Positions 25,259 to 34,243 of a DNA stretch of 64,000 nucleotides are shown one piece after another. The position numbers and the translations under genes were made by a program. Numbering within the stretch: position 1 is the first letter of the stretch; every line of letters begins with the position of its first letter. This DNA is from Pedobacter frigoris (GTDB lineage: Bacteria; Bacteroidota; Bacteroidia; Sphingobacteriales; Sphingobacteriaceae): contig NZ_SWBQ01000001.1 of the NCBI RefSeq assembly GCF_005116445.1, forward strand, positions 682,001 to 746,000, given 5' to 3'. Below the pieces are notes generated by a model. It worked only from the letters and a program-made list of their open reading frames with translations, made no database searches and had not been told where the DNA came from.

Positions 25259-26239
25259 TTATAACCGGTTTGCCTTTACTCCTTCAAAGGTAATCTTTAC
25301 CGGTTTAATATGGCCATTTTCATCAAATTCCATTTTATCAATACATGTTGCACGGTGATTTCCATTGGTTTCTCCCAATGGCCTGCGGTGGTAGATGATA
25401 TAGTAGTCTTTGGTTTTAGGATTTTGTATGACAGAATGATGTCCTGCACCTGTCGCGATTGTTGGGTCTTGTTTCAGGATTTTGTCAATCCTGTTGAACG
25501 GTCCAAGAGGTGAGTCGGCAATGGCATAGGCTACCGAATAATTCGGCCCCGTCCAGCCGCCTTCTGACCACATGAAATAGTATTTGCCATTTCGGATAAA
25601 CATAAAAGGACCTTCCACATATCCTTTAGGTGTGACCTCTTTATACAATGTACCATCTGGGAATGGGACAATACTTTTAAAATCATCACTTAGCTTAACT
25701 ACGTTACAATGCGACCAGCCTCCATAATAAAGGTAGTGCTGTCCATCCTTATCTTTAAAAACATATTGGTCGATGGGTTGTGCGCCGTTATGAAATTTAT
25801 CGATCAGCGGCTTGCCAATATGGTCTTTGAAAGGGCCATATGGTTTATTGGAAACTGCTACGCCAATACCACCTGTTTCTTTATCATTTTGAATATCATT
25901 AGCTCCAAAAAACAAGTAGTATTTGTTGCCTTTTTTAATAATTGAAGGTGCCCACATCGCCTTGTTTGCCCATTTGATATTATCCTTACTCAAAATATTC
26001 GGGTACTTTTTCCAGGTAACGAGGTCTTTTGAACTGAAAGCATCCATGAAGATCTGCTCTTCATATTTTGCAGAGTAGGTAGGGTATACCCAATATTCTT
26101 TTCCAAAAATGGTTGCTTCAGGATCAGCATACCATCCCTGGAATATCGGATTTCCTGAAGTGCTTTTTTCAGGCGTCTTTTGTGCGAATGTTGATAATGC
26201 CAAAAACGGCAGACAGAATAAGATGATACGGGTCTTCAT
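25259..26239 (-). CDS. Secreted GH43 family glycosidase
   Basis: A 326-residue enzyme with a signal peptide (cleavage near TFAQ, residue 20). The five-bladed propeller signature residues are present: D39 in WYADP (base), D157 in PIDQYVF (pKa modulator) and E209 in YVEGPF (acid). WAPSI and YYLFFGAN are further GH43 hallmarks. GH43 enzymes cleave arabinofuranosyl or xylosyl, and sometimes galactosyl, linkages; the exact substrate cannot be read. It is the first gene of the minus-strand block that continues with ECF sigma, FecR and SusCD, and it has its own promoter-like sequence at 26275-26306. Confidence 0.88.
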   Translation of the reverse strand: MKTRIILFCLPFLALSTFAQKTPEKSTSGNPIFQGWYADPEATIFGKEYWVYPTYSAKYEEQIFMDAFSSKDLVTWKKYPNILSKDNIKWANKAMWAPSIIKKGNKYYLFFGANDIQNDKETGGIGVAVSNKPYGPFKDHIGKPLIDKFHNGAQPIDQYVFKDKDGQHYLYYGGWSHCNVVKLSDDFKSIVPFPDGTLYKEVTPKGYVEGPFMFIRNGKYYFMWSEGGWTGPNYSVAYAIADSPLGPFNRIDKILKQDPTIATGAGHHSVIQNPKTKDYYIIYHRRPLGETNGNHRATCIDKMEFDENGHIKPVKITFEGVKANRL

Positions 26240-26274
26240 TTATTAATTTTTTTAAAGAATATTGTTCGGCGTGT

Positions 26275-26306
26275 CCAAGATATAATATTATCAACTTTTA
26301 TGCAAA
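26275..26306 (-). promoter_or_regulatory. Bacteroidota-type promoter of the GH43/ECF block
   Basis: On the minus strand a TTTG (26303-26306) is followed after 20 bases by TATCTTGG (26275-26282), close to the Bacteroidota consensus TTTG-N19-21-TAnnTTTG. The predicted start gives a leader of about 30 bases before the GH43 ATG. Confidence 0.5.
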
Positions 26307-26416
26307 GAAAAAGCGTTTTAGCTTAGCTTTTAAAGCCGAATAAAAACATTTAGGTGATTTTAGAATATTTCTCTTTAAATAATATCCATATCTTCACGAT
26401 TTGCAGATGCCGATTA

Positions 26417-27862
26417 ATGAAAAATAATAAAACTGATTTTGATGCCATAGTAGTAGGCTCCGGTCCAAATGGACTGGCGGCTGCGATTACCATGCAACAG
26501 GCCGGACTTTCGGTGCTGATCATTGAGGGAAAGGACAAGATTGGCGGAGGTCTGCGCTCGGCAGAGCTGACCTTACCGGGTTTTGTTCACGACATTTGCT
26601 CAGCCATTCATCCCCTGGCAATAGGTTCGCCATTTTTCAATACTTTACCGCTAAGTGATCATGGTTTGCTCTATCAGTTTCCAGATCTCGCCGCCGCCCA
26701 TCCATTTGATGATGGCAGTGCTGCGGTATTGAGTTCGTCTCTGGCGGAAACTGCTAAGTCATTAGGGATAGACGAGCAGGTTTATCTTAAACTAATAGGG
26801 TCATTGGTAAAGGATTGGCCGGATATTGCAGGCGACGTTTTAGGCCCGCTTCATTTCCCAAAATATCCTCTTGCTATGGCTAAATTTGGTTTAAATGCGC
26901 TGACATCGGCTACTTACCTGGCAAAGAAATTTAAAACTAAAGAAGCTAAAGGGCTTTGGGCGGGGATGGTGGCACATTCCATACAACCATTATCAAATTT
27001 AAGTACTTCTGCTATTGGTCTTGTGTTAATGGCGGCGGCACACCTCAAGGGCTGGCCGATTCCTGCAGGCGGATCCCAGCAGATCGCCACTGCATTGAGC
27101 TCCTATTTCATTTCGCTTGGTGGGAGGATTGAGACAGGACGATTTATCAATTCGCTGGATGAACTGCCTTCATCCAAAACAGTACTCTTTGATGTAACAC
27201 CAAGGCAGCTGTTGAAGATTGCAGGACATAAATTCTCTTCTATCTATAAATGGCAGCTGGAAAGGTACCGTTATGGAATGGGCGTGTTCAAGGTCGACTG
27301 GGCGCTTGATGGTCAGATTCCATTTATAGCAGAGCAAGCCCGAAGAGCCGGAACCGTGCATATAGGTAATACGATTGAAGAAATTGTATTTTCGGAGAAA
27401 AGCTGCTGGCAAGGCAAGCACGTGGACAAGCCTTTTGTTTTACTCGCCCAGCAAAGCTTATTTGATGATACCAGAGCCCCGGAAGGAAAGCATACCGCCT
27501 GGGCTTATTGTCATGTACCCAATGGTTCTACCAAGGACATGACTAATATCATTGAAAAGCAGGTAGAACGTTTTGCGCCTGGCTTCAGGGAATTGATTCT
27601 TGCAAAACATAGTATGGATACCAGCGAAATTGAAGCCTATAATCCAAATTACGTCGGTGGCGATATCAATGGCGGAGTGATAGATCTGGGTCAGCTTTTT
27701 ACGAGACCTGCACTTAGAAGTTCACCTTACCGTACCTCGGCAAAGGGTCTGTACATTTGTTCTTCATCAACCCCGCCAGGTGGGGGAGTACATGGCATGT
27801 GTGGTTATCATGCTGCCAAACGTGCGTTAAAGGATATTTTCTCCATCATTATCGACAATTAA
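26417..27862 (+). CDS. FAD-dependent phytoene dehydrogenase-like oxidoreductase
   Basis: A 481-residue flavoprotein from ATG 26417; the frame is open 21 residues further upstream but these are not conserved-looking. The dinucleotide fold is GSGPNGLAAA followed by the glutamate end of beta-2 (IIEGKDKIGGGLRS), and a typical C-terminal FAD segment CSSSTPPGGGVHGMCGYHAA. These motifs belong to the CrtI/phytoene-desaturase-like superfamily, which also includes retinol saturases and many uncharacterised soluble enzymes. No carotenoid genes are nearby, so a pigment role is not supported. It ends 25 bases before the YeiH-like gene, probably in one transcript. Confidence 0.85.
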   Translation: MKNNKTDFDAIVVGSGPNGLAAAITMQQAGLSVLIIEGKDKIGGGLRSAELTLPGFVHDICSAIHPLAIGSPFFNTLPLSDHGLLYQFPDLAAAHPFDDGSAAVLSSSLAETAKSLGIDEQVYLKLIGSLVKDWPDIAGDVLGPLHFPKYPLAMAKFGLNALTSATYLAKKFKTKEAKGLWAGMVAHSIQPLSNLSTSAIGLVLMAAAHLKGWPIPAGGSQQIATALSSYFISLGGRIETGRFINSLDELPSSKTVLFDVTPRQLLKIAGHKFSSIYKWQLERYRYGMGVFKVDWALDGQIPFIAEQARRAGTVHIGNTIEEIVFSEKSCWQGKHVDKPFVLLAQQSLFDDTRAPEGKHTAWAYCHVPNGSTKDMTNIIEKQVERFAPGFRELILAKHSMDTSEIEAYNPNYVGGDINGGVIDLGQLFTRPALRSSPYRTSAKGLYICSSSTPPGGGVHGMCGYHAAKRALKDIFSIIIDN

Positions 27863-27887
27863 GAAACACAAATAAAACCAATATATA

Positions 27888-29144
27888 ATGTCTGAAAACA
27901 AACAATTTAGTATTCATGAAGACTGGGTGGTGGTCATACTCGGCGCACTCACCATTATTTTATCCATTTCCGGGCTCGTACTGCCTGTTCCTGTTTTTGG
28001 CTGGAAAACAGTTGCGGATCTATCGGCTACCGTATTGTCGGTGGCAAATCTTGAAATCATAGGACTGCAATTTCTTTTTGTGATTGCAATAGCTGCACTG
28101 GGAGCCTTCTTGACCGGTAAATCAGTGAGAAGTGCATTATTTACCTTTCCGTTTGTATATATTCTCACCATAGTCGCGCTCGTTATCGCCGGCAACAGTC
28201 AGGTCAAAGCCTTAAATCTCGAAGCTGTGATTTTTAGTTTGGCGATAGGACTGGCCATAGGCAATTTTTTCAAATTGCCAGAATGGTTCAAATCTTCTCT
28301 GTCTACAGAGTTGTTTGTGAAGATTGGTTTGGTATTGCTCGGTACGAGCGTCATCTTTTCCGACATTTTAAAAGCGGGTTCACTAGGCCTGGTTCAGGCG
28401 TTGGTTGTGGTACTGTCGGTTTGGTATTTTGCATTCTGGCTGTGCAAGAAACTGAAGGTGGATGAGGAGCTGACTATGATGATTTCCAGCGCAGTATCTA
28501 TATGCGGAGTTTCAGCAGCTATTGCCACTTCAGGAGCCATCAAGGGAGATTCTAAAAAGCTGTCCTACGTCATATCAATGGTGCTCATTACAGCCATCCC
28601 AATGATGATTTTTATGCCATATATCGCGAATTATTTCAATTTCCCGCAGGCTGTTACAGGAGCATGGCTGGGAGGAAGTATAGATACCACAGGTGCTGTA
28701 GTGGCATCAGGTACACTGGTAGGAGAGGAAGCTTTAAAGATCAGTACCATCGTTAAATTTTCTCAGAATGTGTTGCTGGGGATTGCAGCTTTTGCAATTT
28801 CAGTATACTGGACTTACACACAACATCCTGCCGGTAAAGATACGGCATCAAAACCTACATTAAAAGTAATCTGGGAGCGTTTCCCTAAATTTGTGATCGG
28901 ATTTATAGGCGCATCATTGTTATTCTCTTTCTTTGTTTCTCCGGAAACAAATGCAGCAGTTAAAGGCAGTCTTAAGAACCTCCAGGGTCTTTGGTTTGCC
29001 CTCGCCTTTACCAGTATAGGCTTGGAAACTAACTTTAAAGATCTTTTCAGCAGAAATAGTAAGACACCTTTCTATGCATTTTTAATTGCTCAGGGTTTTA
29101 ATATTATTGTCACCCTGATCATTGCTTTCTTTTTATTTGGTTAA
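27888..29144 (+). CDS. YeiH/UPF0324 family membrane transporter
   Basis: A 418-residue polytopic protein with about 10-11 membrane helices. The duplicated family features are visible: LGTSVIFSDILKAG in the first half and GAWLGGSIDTTGAVVASG plus LWFALAFTSIGLETNF in the second half. The family (Cons_hypoth698, putative sulfate exporter) is of the bile/arsenite/riboflavin transporter type; a sulfate export role has been proposed for some members. Here neither neighbour supports a substrate. It may be co-transcribed with the flavoprotein before it. Confidence 0.88.
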   Translation: MSENKQFSIHEDWVVVILGALTIILSISGLVLPVPVFGWKTVADLSATVLSVANLEIIGLQFLFVIAIAALGAFLTGKSVRSALFTFPFVYILTIVALVIAGNSQVKALNLEAVIFSLAIGLAIGNFFKLPEWFKSSLSTELFVKIGLVLLGTSVIFSDILKAGSLGLVQALVVVLSVWYFAFWLCKKLKVDEELTMMISSAVSICGVSAAIATSGAIKGDSKKLSYVISMVLITAIPMMIFMPYIANYFNFPQAVTGAWLGGSIDTTGAVVASGTLVGEEALKISTIVKFSQNVLLGIAAFAISVYWTYTQHPAGKDTASKPTLKVIWERFPKFVIGFIGASLLFSFFVSPETNAAVKGSLKNLQGLWFALAFTSIGLETNFKDLFSRNSKTPFYAFLIAQGFNIIVTLIIAFFLFG

Positions 29145-29180
29145 TTAATCCATTATCTTGGTTTTAATAAATAAAACCTG

Positions 29181-30149
29181 ATGTTTAGAAATAACATATT
29201 GCGACAGGTATGGATCATCGTCATACCTGTCATTTTTTTAGCTGCTTCTTCACTGAAACCATCTGATGAAATTCTTCTGGCAGATCCTACGATTTTTCTG
29301 GATAAAGGTATTTATTACCTCTATGGTACAGGAGGAGAAAATGGTTTTATGGTATATCAGTCGACAGACCTTAAAAAATGGACCGGACCGGTGGGGCACA
29401 ACAAGGGTTATGCGCTAAGCAAAGGAGAGTCTTATGGCACCAAGGGCTTTTGGGCCCCTCAGGTGTTTAAGCATAAAGGAACTTATTATATATCTTACAC
29501 GGCCAATGAGCAGATTGCCGTAGCGACAAGTAATAGCCCGCTGGGTCCGTTTAAACAAAAGGTATTGAAGCCATTATCCAGAACAGGAAATCAAATAGAT
29601 CCATTTATCTATTTCGATACTGACGGTACGCCATACCTTTATCACGTAAAGCTACAGCAGGGAAACAGGATTTTTGTTGTCAAAATGAAGAAAGACCTTT
29701 CAGATATCACAACTGAAAGAGCTATAGAATGCATTTCTGGAATTGAAAAATGGGAGAATACAGAAAATACCGGTTGGCCGGTTACGGAAGGTCCCACTGT
29801 GATTAAGCGCAATAAACTTTATTACCTCATTTATTCGGCAAATGACTTCAGAAGCAAAGATTATGCAGTTGGCTATGCCACTTCAAATTCGCCGATGGGC
29901 CCGTGGAAGAAACATTCCGGAAGCCCATTCATCAGCAGGTCAAATATTGGGTTAAATGGGACAGGCCATGGCGACTTGTTCAAAGATAAGTCCGGTAATT
30001 ATCAGTATGTCATGCACGTACACCATTCAAATAATAAAGTTTCACCCAGAATAACAGCACTTGTAAAAGTTGACTTCAGCAGACGGAGCGAACTTGACGA
30101 TGAGCTTGTCGCTGATCCATCAACCTTTAAATTGTTTTCCAAAGATTAA
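29181..30149 (+). CDS. Secreted GH43 family glycosidase (second copy type)
   Basis: A 322-residue enzyme with an N-terminal hydrophobic export segment (VWIIVIPVIFLAASS). Catalytic candidates: D35 in LLADPT, D140 in NQIDPF and E193 in VTEGPT; GFWAPQVF and MGPWKKHSGSP are typical GH43 stretches. It differs clearly from the GH43 at 25259 (different spacing and motifs), so they are probably different subfamilies. It precedes a GH92 gene by 108 bases, and the two could act on the same mixed glycan. Confidence 0.88.
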   Translation: MFRNNILRQVWIIVIPVIFLAASSLKPSDEILLADPTIFLDKGIYYLYGTGGENGFMVYQSTDLKKWTGPVGHNKGYALSKGESYGTKGFWAPQVFKHKGTYYISYTANEQIAVATSNSPLGPFKQKVLKPLSRTGNQIDPFIYFDTDGTPYLYHVKLQQGNRIFVVKMKKDLSDITTERAIECISGIEKWENTENTGWPVTEGPTVIKRNKLYYLIYSANDFRSKDYAVGYATSNSPMGPWKKHSGSPFISRSNIGLNGTGHGDLFKDKSGNYQYVMHVHHSNNKVSPRITALVKVDFSRRSELDDELVADPSTFKLFSKD

Positions 30150-30257
30150 CACATTTTTATATGATGGTGAACACAACATTAAGTTTTTTACTTCGAGCAC
30201 AAATCGCCTTTGATTTAAAACTAAAACGTTAAATTGCTTCAGTATTCAATAACAGAT

Positions 30258-32345
30258 ATGAAATATTTTGCACTCTTTTTTTTAATCATTACTTCCCAGT
30301 TTACCTTCGCGCAAGAGCCATCAAAAACTAAATTCAAGAAAAACTCAAGAGACTTGACTTCCGATGTAAATGTCTTTCTAGGCTCATCCGGCGACCACGG
30401 ACAATTGTCGCCGGCAGCCAGTTATCCTTTTAGTATGCTGAGTATTGGTCCGCAAACCTACCCAAATCTACATGCAGGTTATGAGCACTCAGCTAAGCAA
30501 TTTCTGGGCTTTACTCACAATCGCTTTGAAGGGGTGGGTTGCACTGGGAGTGGGGGAAACCTGATGATTAAACCTTACCTGGGAAATGATCCCGCTAAAG
30601 GGGAGTTGATAAAATCAAAAGAACAGGCATCTCCGGGATACTACAGTGTGGGATTTGAAAATAAGATGACAGCTGAAATGGTTGTTTATAAAAACCAGGG
30701 TATGCACCGTTACCGCATGCCGCAGGGCGAAAAAGGTTTTGCTATTGATTTGGGATACGCTTTTAACGGGGCATTCGTTGCTGAAGAACATCAAGTACAA
30801 AACAATGCCATAACCGGTATGATTGCTTCAAAAACGACATGTGGCGCTGGTGTTTATCGCATCTATTATCTCATTGAATTTAGCAAGCCGGTAAAATTCC
30901 AGTCTGCTGGCGATCATAAATTCAATGCTGTTCCCAATGCCGCAGATACAGAGTTGGAGATTAAAGTGAGTTTTTCGTCTACCAGTATTGACTATGCGAA
31001 AAGAACGCTTAGTAAGCTTAGTTTTGACCAGCTGAAGGAAGAAAGTAAGCGGGGTTGGAATAGCCACCTGAACCGTATTGTGGTAAAGGGCGATAAAGAA
31101 AGAGAAAAGTTGTTTTATTCACTTCTTTACCGCACCATCCAATCTCCTTATCAGATTTCTGAAATTGACGGAACCTATAAAGCAATAGATGGGTCTACCC
31201 AAAAAGCAGAAGGTATAAAATATAACGGCTGGGCCATATGGGACAATTACAGAACGCAGCTGCCTTTACTTTCAATTGCCTATCCCGAAAGATACCAGGA
31301 CATAGCCGGGTCTATTGCCAATCTTTACACCTATGGCAAAAAGGACTATGCAACTAAATTTGAGCCTTCGCCAACAGTAAGGACAGAACATGCGGTAGTA
31401 GTTGTGCTGGACGCCATAAGAAAGGGTTATAAAATAAACACCGGAAAGATCATAGACTCTCTGATTAAAGAAGTCGACCATCTGGATTATGGAGCGCCTG
31501 ATAAAGCATTAGAATCATCTTACGATGCCTGGGCGCTTTCTGAGATACTGAGTATAATGGGCAAAAAGGATGCTGCTGATAAATACAAGCAAAAAGCGCT
31601 GGAGTATAAAAACTACTGGAACAAGGACTTTAAAGACATCACTAAGTCTGACGTAGACAGAATGCAGGCACGCAAGCTTTATCAGGGGACGATATGGCAG
31701 TACAGGTGGTTCGTGCCGTTTGATGTAAAGGGTTTAACAGAACTGATCGGAGGTGAGAAGACCTATCTGGAACAGCTGGATTATTTCTTCAAAAATGACC
31801 TGTATAACCACGCTAATGAACCTGATTTGCAGGTGCCATTGATGTACAATACAACTCCACAAGCCTGGAAGTCTCAAAAACTGATGCACAACTACGCAGT
31901 AGATACGGTGGTACAATATTACTTTAATGACAACAGCAGGGGTATAGATCCGTTTGTCGACCGCATCTATAAAAATACAGATAAAGCTTATATCCGCACG
32001 ATGGATGACGATGCAGGAGCCATGTCTGCATGGTTTGTACTTACTGCTGCGGGTATTTCACCTGCATGTGTTGGCTGGCCTGTGTATTACCTGAACGTAC
32101 CGCTGTTTGAAACAGTGACGTTTAACTGGGAGAATGGTAAAAGTCTGAATATTAAAGTTCAGAATTTCTCGGATAAGAATCTATACATCAAAGAAGTAAG
32201 TTTAAACGGTAAAAAGCTGGATCGCAACTGGATCACTCAAAAAGAGATCATGGATGGAGGAACGTTAGATATTACGGCAACCGATCAGCCCCAGGAAAAT
32301 AAAAATGCCTGGATTTCAGATATTAACAGAAAGGCAGTGCAGTAA
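30258..32345 (+). CDS. GH92 family glycosidase, alpha-mannosidase-like
   Basis: A 695-residue secreted enzyme from ATG 30258, with signal peptide MKYFALFFLIITSQFTFAQ. GH92 features in order: the N-terminal DVNVFLGSSGDHGQLSPAAS and GFTHNRFEGVGCTGSG, the helical (alpha/alpha)6 part with WAIWDNYRTQLPL, NHANEPDLQVPLMYN (Glu as the expected general acid), DDDAGAMSAWFVL (Asp pair as the base) and GWPVYYLNVPLFETVTF. Members are calcium-dependent exo-acting alpha-mannosidases. DAGAMSAW departs slightly from the common DCGQMSAW, so specificity might be altered. The reading frame upstream to 30234 is open but outside the signal peptide. Confidence 0.9.
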   Translation: MKYFALFFLIITSQFTFAQEPSKTKFKKNSRDLTSDVNVFLGSSGDHGQLSPAASYPFSMLSIGPQTYPNLHAGYEHSAKQFLGFTHNRFEGVGCTGSGGNLMIKPYLGNDPAKGELIKSKEQASPGYYSVGFENKMTAEMVVYKNQGMHRYRMPQGEKGFAIDLGYAFNGAFVAEEHQVQNNAITGMIASKTTCGAGVYRIYYLIEFSKPVKFQSAGDHKFNAVPNAADTELEIKVSFSSTSIDYAKRTLSKLSFDQLKEESKRGWNSHLNRIVVKGDKEREKLFYSLLYRTIQSPYQISEIDGTYKAIDGSTQKAEGIKYNGWAIWDNYRTQLPLLSIAYPERYQDIAGSIANLYTYGKKDYATKFEPSPTVRTEHAVVVVLDAIRKGYKINTGKIIDSLIKEVDHLDYGAPDKALESSYDAWALSEILSIMGKKDAADKYKQKALEYKNYWNKDFKDITKSDVDRMQARKLYQGTIWQYRWFVPFDVKGLTELIGGEKTYLEQLDYFFKNDLYNHANEPDLQVPLMYNTTPQAWKSQKLMHNYAVDTVVQYYFNDNSRGIDPFVDRIYKNTDKAYIRTMDDDAGAMSAWFVLTAAGISPACVGWPVYYLNVPLFETVTFNWENGKSLNIKVQNFSDKNLYIKEVSLNGKKLDRNWITQKEIMDGGTLDITATDQPQENKNAWISDINRKAVQ

Positions 32346-32424
32346 GTATCTAACTTTTCGAAAAATGTATGGAAACCTGCACAAGAATGTTTAAATTGGG
32401 ATTATCAAGTATAAACACATAGTT

Positions 32425-32901
32425 ATGGCTAAAATGCATGAATACCAGACGAGTTTGGTATGGACAGGAAATAAAGGTTCAGGTACGATGGATTACAGGT
32501 TATACGACCGTAGTTATGTAATTTCGGTAGATCATAAAGCGGATATACAGGGCTCCTCTGATTCTGCATTTATGGGCGATAAAAGCAAACACAATCCGGA
32601 AGATCTCTTGGTATCCTCCATATCCTCGTGTCATATGTTATGGTATTTGCACCTATGCTCCCAAAACGGAATCATAGTTTTAGATTACAAAGATAGAGCG
32701 GTGGGTGTTATGGAAGAAAATGCTGATGGCAGCGGACGTTTTACTTCAGTAGTCCTGAATCCGGAAGTGACCATCAACAAAGAAGGAAACGTTGATCAGG
32801 CGAATGCACTGCACGCCCAGGCGCATAAAATGTGTTTCATAGCCAATTCGTGTAATTTTCCAATAACTCATCAGCCAAAGTGTATTGTTGAAAGAAGTTA
32901 A
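32425..32901 (+). CDS. OsmC family peroxiredoxin-like protein
   Basis: A 158-residue cytoplasmic protein. OsmC/Ohr proteins reduce organic hydroperoxides with two cysteines. Here the candidates are in SSISSCHMLWYLHLC and KMCFIANSCNFPI, the two usual locations, giving C73 and the CFIANSC cluster. HNPEDLLVSSISSCHM is the family's nucleophile motif. It starts 80 bases after the GH92 gene and ends before a strong terminator at 32929. Confidence 0.88.
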   Translation: MAKMHEYQTSLVWTGNKGSGTMDYRLYDRSYVISVDHKADIQGSSDSAFMGDKSKHNPEDLLVSSISSCHMLWYLHLCSQNGIIVLDYKDRAVGVMEENADGSGRFTSVVLNPEVTINKEGNVDQANALHAQAHKMCFIANSCNFPITHQPKCIVERS

Positions 32902-32928
32902 GACAGGCTGATAAAATCAATAAAATAT

Positions 32929-32970
32929 AAACCCGTCATTGCATGGTATTTCGCAATGACGGGTTTTTTA
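32929..32970. terminator. Strong terminator after the OsmC gene
   Basis: A 14-base stem (32929-32942 with 32953-32966) and 10-base loop are followed by a T-run on the plus strand. It separates the OsmC gene from the convergent DUF1080 gene ending at 32981. The core CGTCATTGC/GCAATGACG resembles the dispersed palindromes listed at 35527 and 59714, but has a different loop. Confidence 0.85.
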
Positions 32971-32980
32971 TCTATGTATT

Positions 32981-33760
32981 TTACAATTCCCTTAACCAGA
33001 TGTTGCGGAAGCTTAATGGCTCACTTGGGTCCCCATGTGACTGAAGTTTTATTGGAGATGCTCCGTGTGCCTTTCTGTAAGCCGCATCTCCGATGTATTG
33101 AGTAGGGCCTTTTAAAGTAATATTGTCTTGTACCAGTACACCGTTAAAAAGTACAGTAACCCTTGCTGGTGTTTTTACTGATTTATCATCATTGAAAGTT
33201 GGAGCGGTCCAGATTACATCGTAAGAGTTCCATTCACCAGGTTTGTTTGTCGGATTGGCTAAAGGAACAAACTGTTTGTAGATACTTGCAGCCTGCCCAT
33301 TTGTATAAGTGTCATTTTTATAAGAATCAAGGATTTGCAATTCATAGCCATCATCTCCTTTGCCGATTGAAGCAAGGAAAAGGCCACTATTACCACGTCC
33401 CTGACCCTTTCCTTTAATATTTGCAGGAACTTTCCATTCGATATGCAATTGGTAGTTGAGGAACGCTTGTTTTGTTTCTATATTCCCTGATTTTTTGTTT
33501 ACAGTAAATTCATTATTTGCTACAGTCCATTGTGCAGTCTGATCCCTGTTATTGGTCATGACCCATTTGCTCAGGTCCTTTCCATCGAAAAGAATGATCG
33601 CATCTGAAGGGGCAGGGGTAGTTAGGGCCTTTGCTTCTACAATTTTGGGAATAGGTGTATACACTTCAGTTTCCTCTGGTTTTGTTTTTTCCTGCGCATT
33701 TGTCATACTGAGCGTTCCTATAACTAAAGTGGAGGTGAAGATTGTTTGTCTAAAATTCAT
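32981..33760 (-). CDS. DUF1080 (3-keto-disaccharide hydrolase-like) secreted protein
   Basis: A 259-residue exported protein with signal peptide (TLVIGTLSMTNAQ, cleavage near residue 22). The domain is a concanavalin-like jelly roll with IILFDGKDLSKWVM, KGQGRGNSGLFLAS, YELQILDSYKN, PGEWNSYDVIW and SHGDPSEPLSFRNIWLREL at the end, all classic DUF1080 motifs. Members include 3-keto-glycoside hydrolases. It is a single gene facing the OsmC gene; it could help use sugars released by the nearby glycosidases. Confidence 0.9.
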   Translation of the reverse strand: MNFRQTIFTSTLVIGTLSMTNAQEKTKPEETEVYTPIPKIVEAKALTTPAPSDAIILFDGKDLSKWVMTNNRDQTAQWTVANNEFTVNKKSGNIETKQAFLNYQLHIEWKVPANIKGKGQGRGNSGLFLASIGKGDDGYELQILDSYKNDTYTNGQAASIYKQFVPLANPTNKPGEWNSYDVIWTAPTFNDDKSVKTPARVTVLFNGVLVQDNITLKGPTQYIGDAAYRKAHGASPIKLQSHGDPSEPLSFRNIWLREL

Positions 33761-33921
33761 CGTGTGTTTTTAAATAGTTTATTATGTTGGATTAGTAAGC
33801 TAAAGGTAGCCGATAAATAGCGCTATTCAAAAATATTTTGGTCACATAATTTTGCCTAAATTCGATTTAGCAAGAGCTCAGTGCTTATTGCTGCTGACTG
33901 TCGCTGATCTGGTGATGCGCT

Positions 33922-34032
33922 CGCTATGCGTTCGTATCTACCAAGGTATTGATAGGGTGTTGATTCGGTCTGGATCGAACCAACACCCTAGAAGATACGG
34001 AGCGATACCGGAGTAGATACGAGCACATGGCG
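33922..34032. repeat. 111-base nested imperfect palindrome
   Basis: Outer arms 33922-33941 and 34013-34032 pair over 20 bases with three mismatches, all of the G-T type; a middle pair GGTAT (33945-33949) and ATACC (34005-34009), and an inner perfect 10-base stem (33953-33962 with 33981-33990) are nested inside, with TTCG/CGAA closing the loop. The 480-base gap between the DUF1080 gene and fabF holds nothing else. It could be a REP/MITE-like repeat or a structured RNA. Confidence 0.65.
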
Positions 34033-34243
34033 GAACTTAGGCAGCTAATGTGTCGGGCGGCTAATGATATGTGAATCTATTGAAATTACTTCATATGGCT
34101 TATTTAAGAAGAATGTTGTAAATTGCAGCGCAAATTTACTCAGGATAAAGAAAATCTTGAATGGGATAAATAGGTGATGGGTACAATTTTAATTAACCCG
34201 GAAGCTTTTAAAAGAGCAGCCGTTAATAGAAAATAAGTAAAAT

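Noticed and set aside
26350..26538. 62-residue minus-strand frame at the start of the flavoprotein gene
   Set aside because: Antisense to the conserved dinucleotide-binding fold of the flavoprotein.
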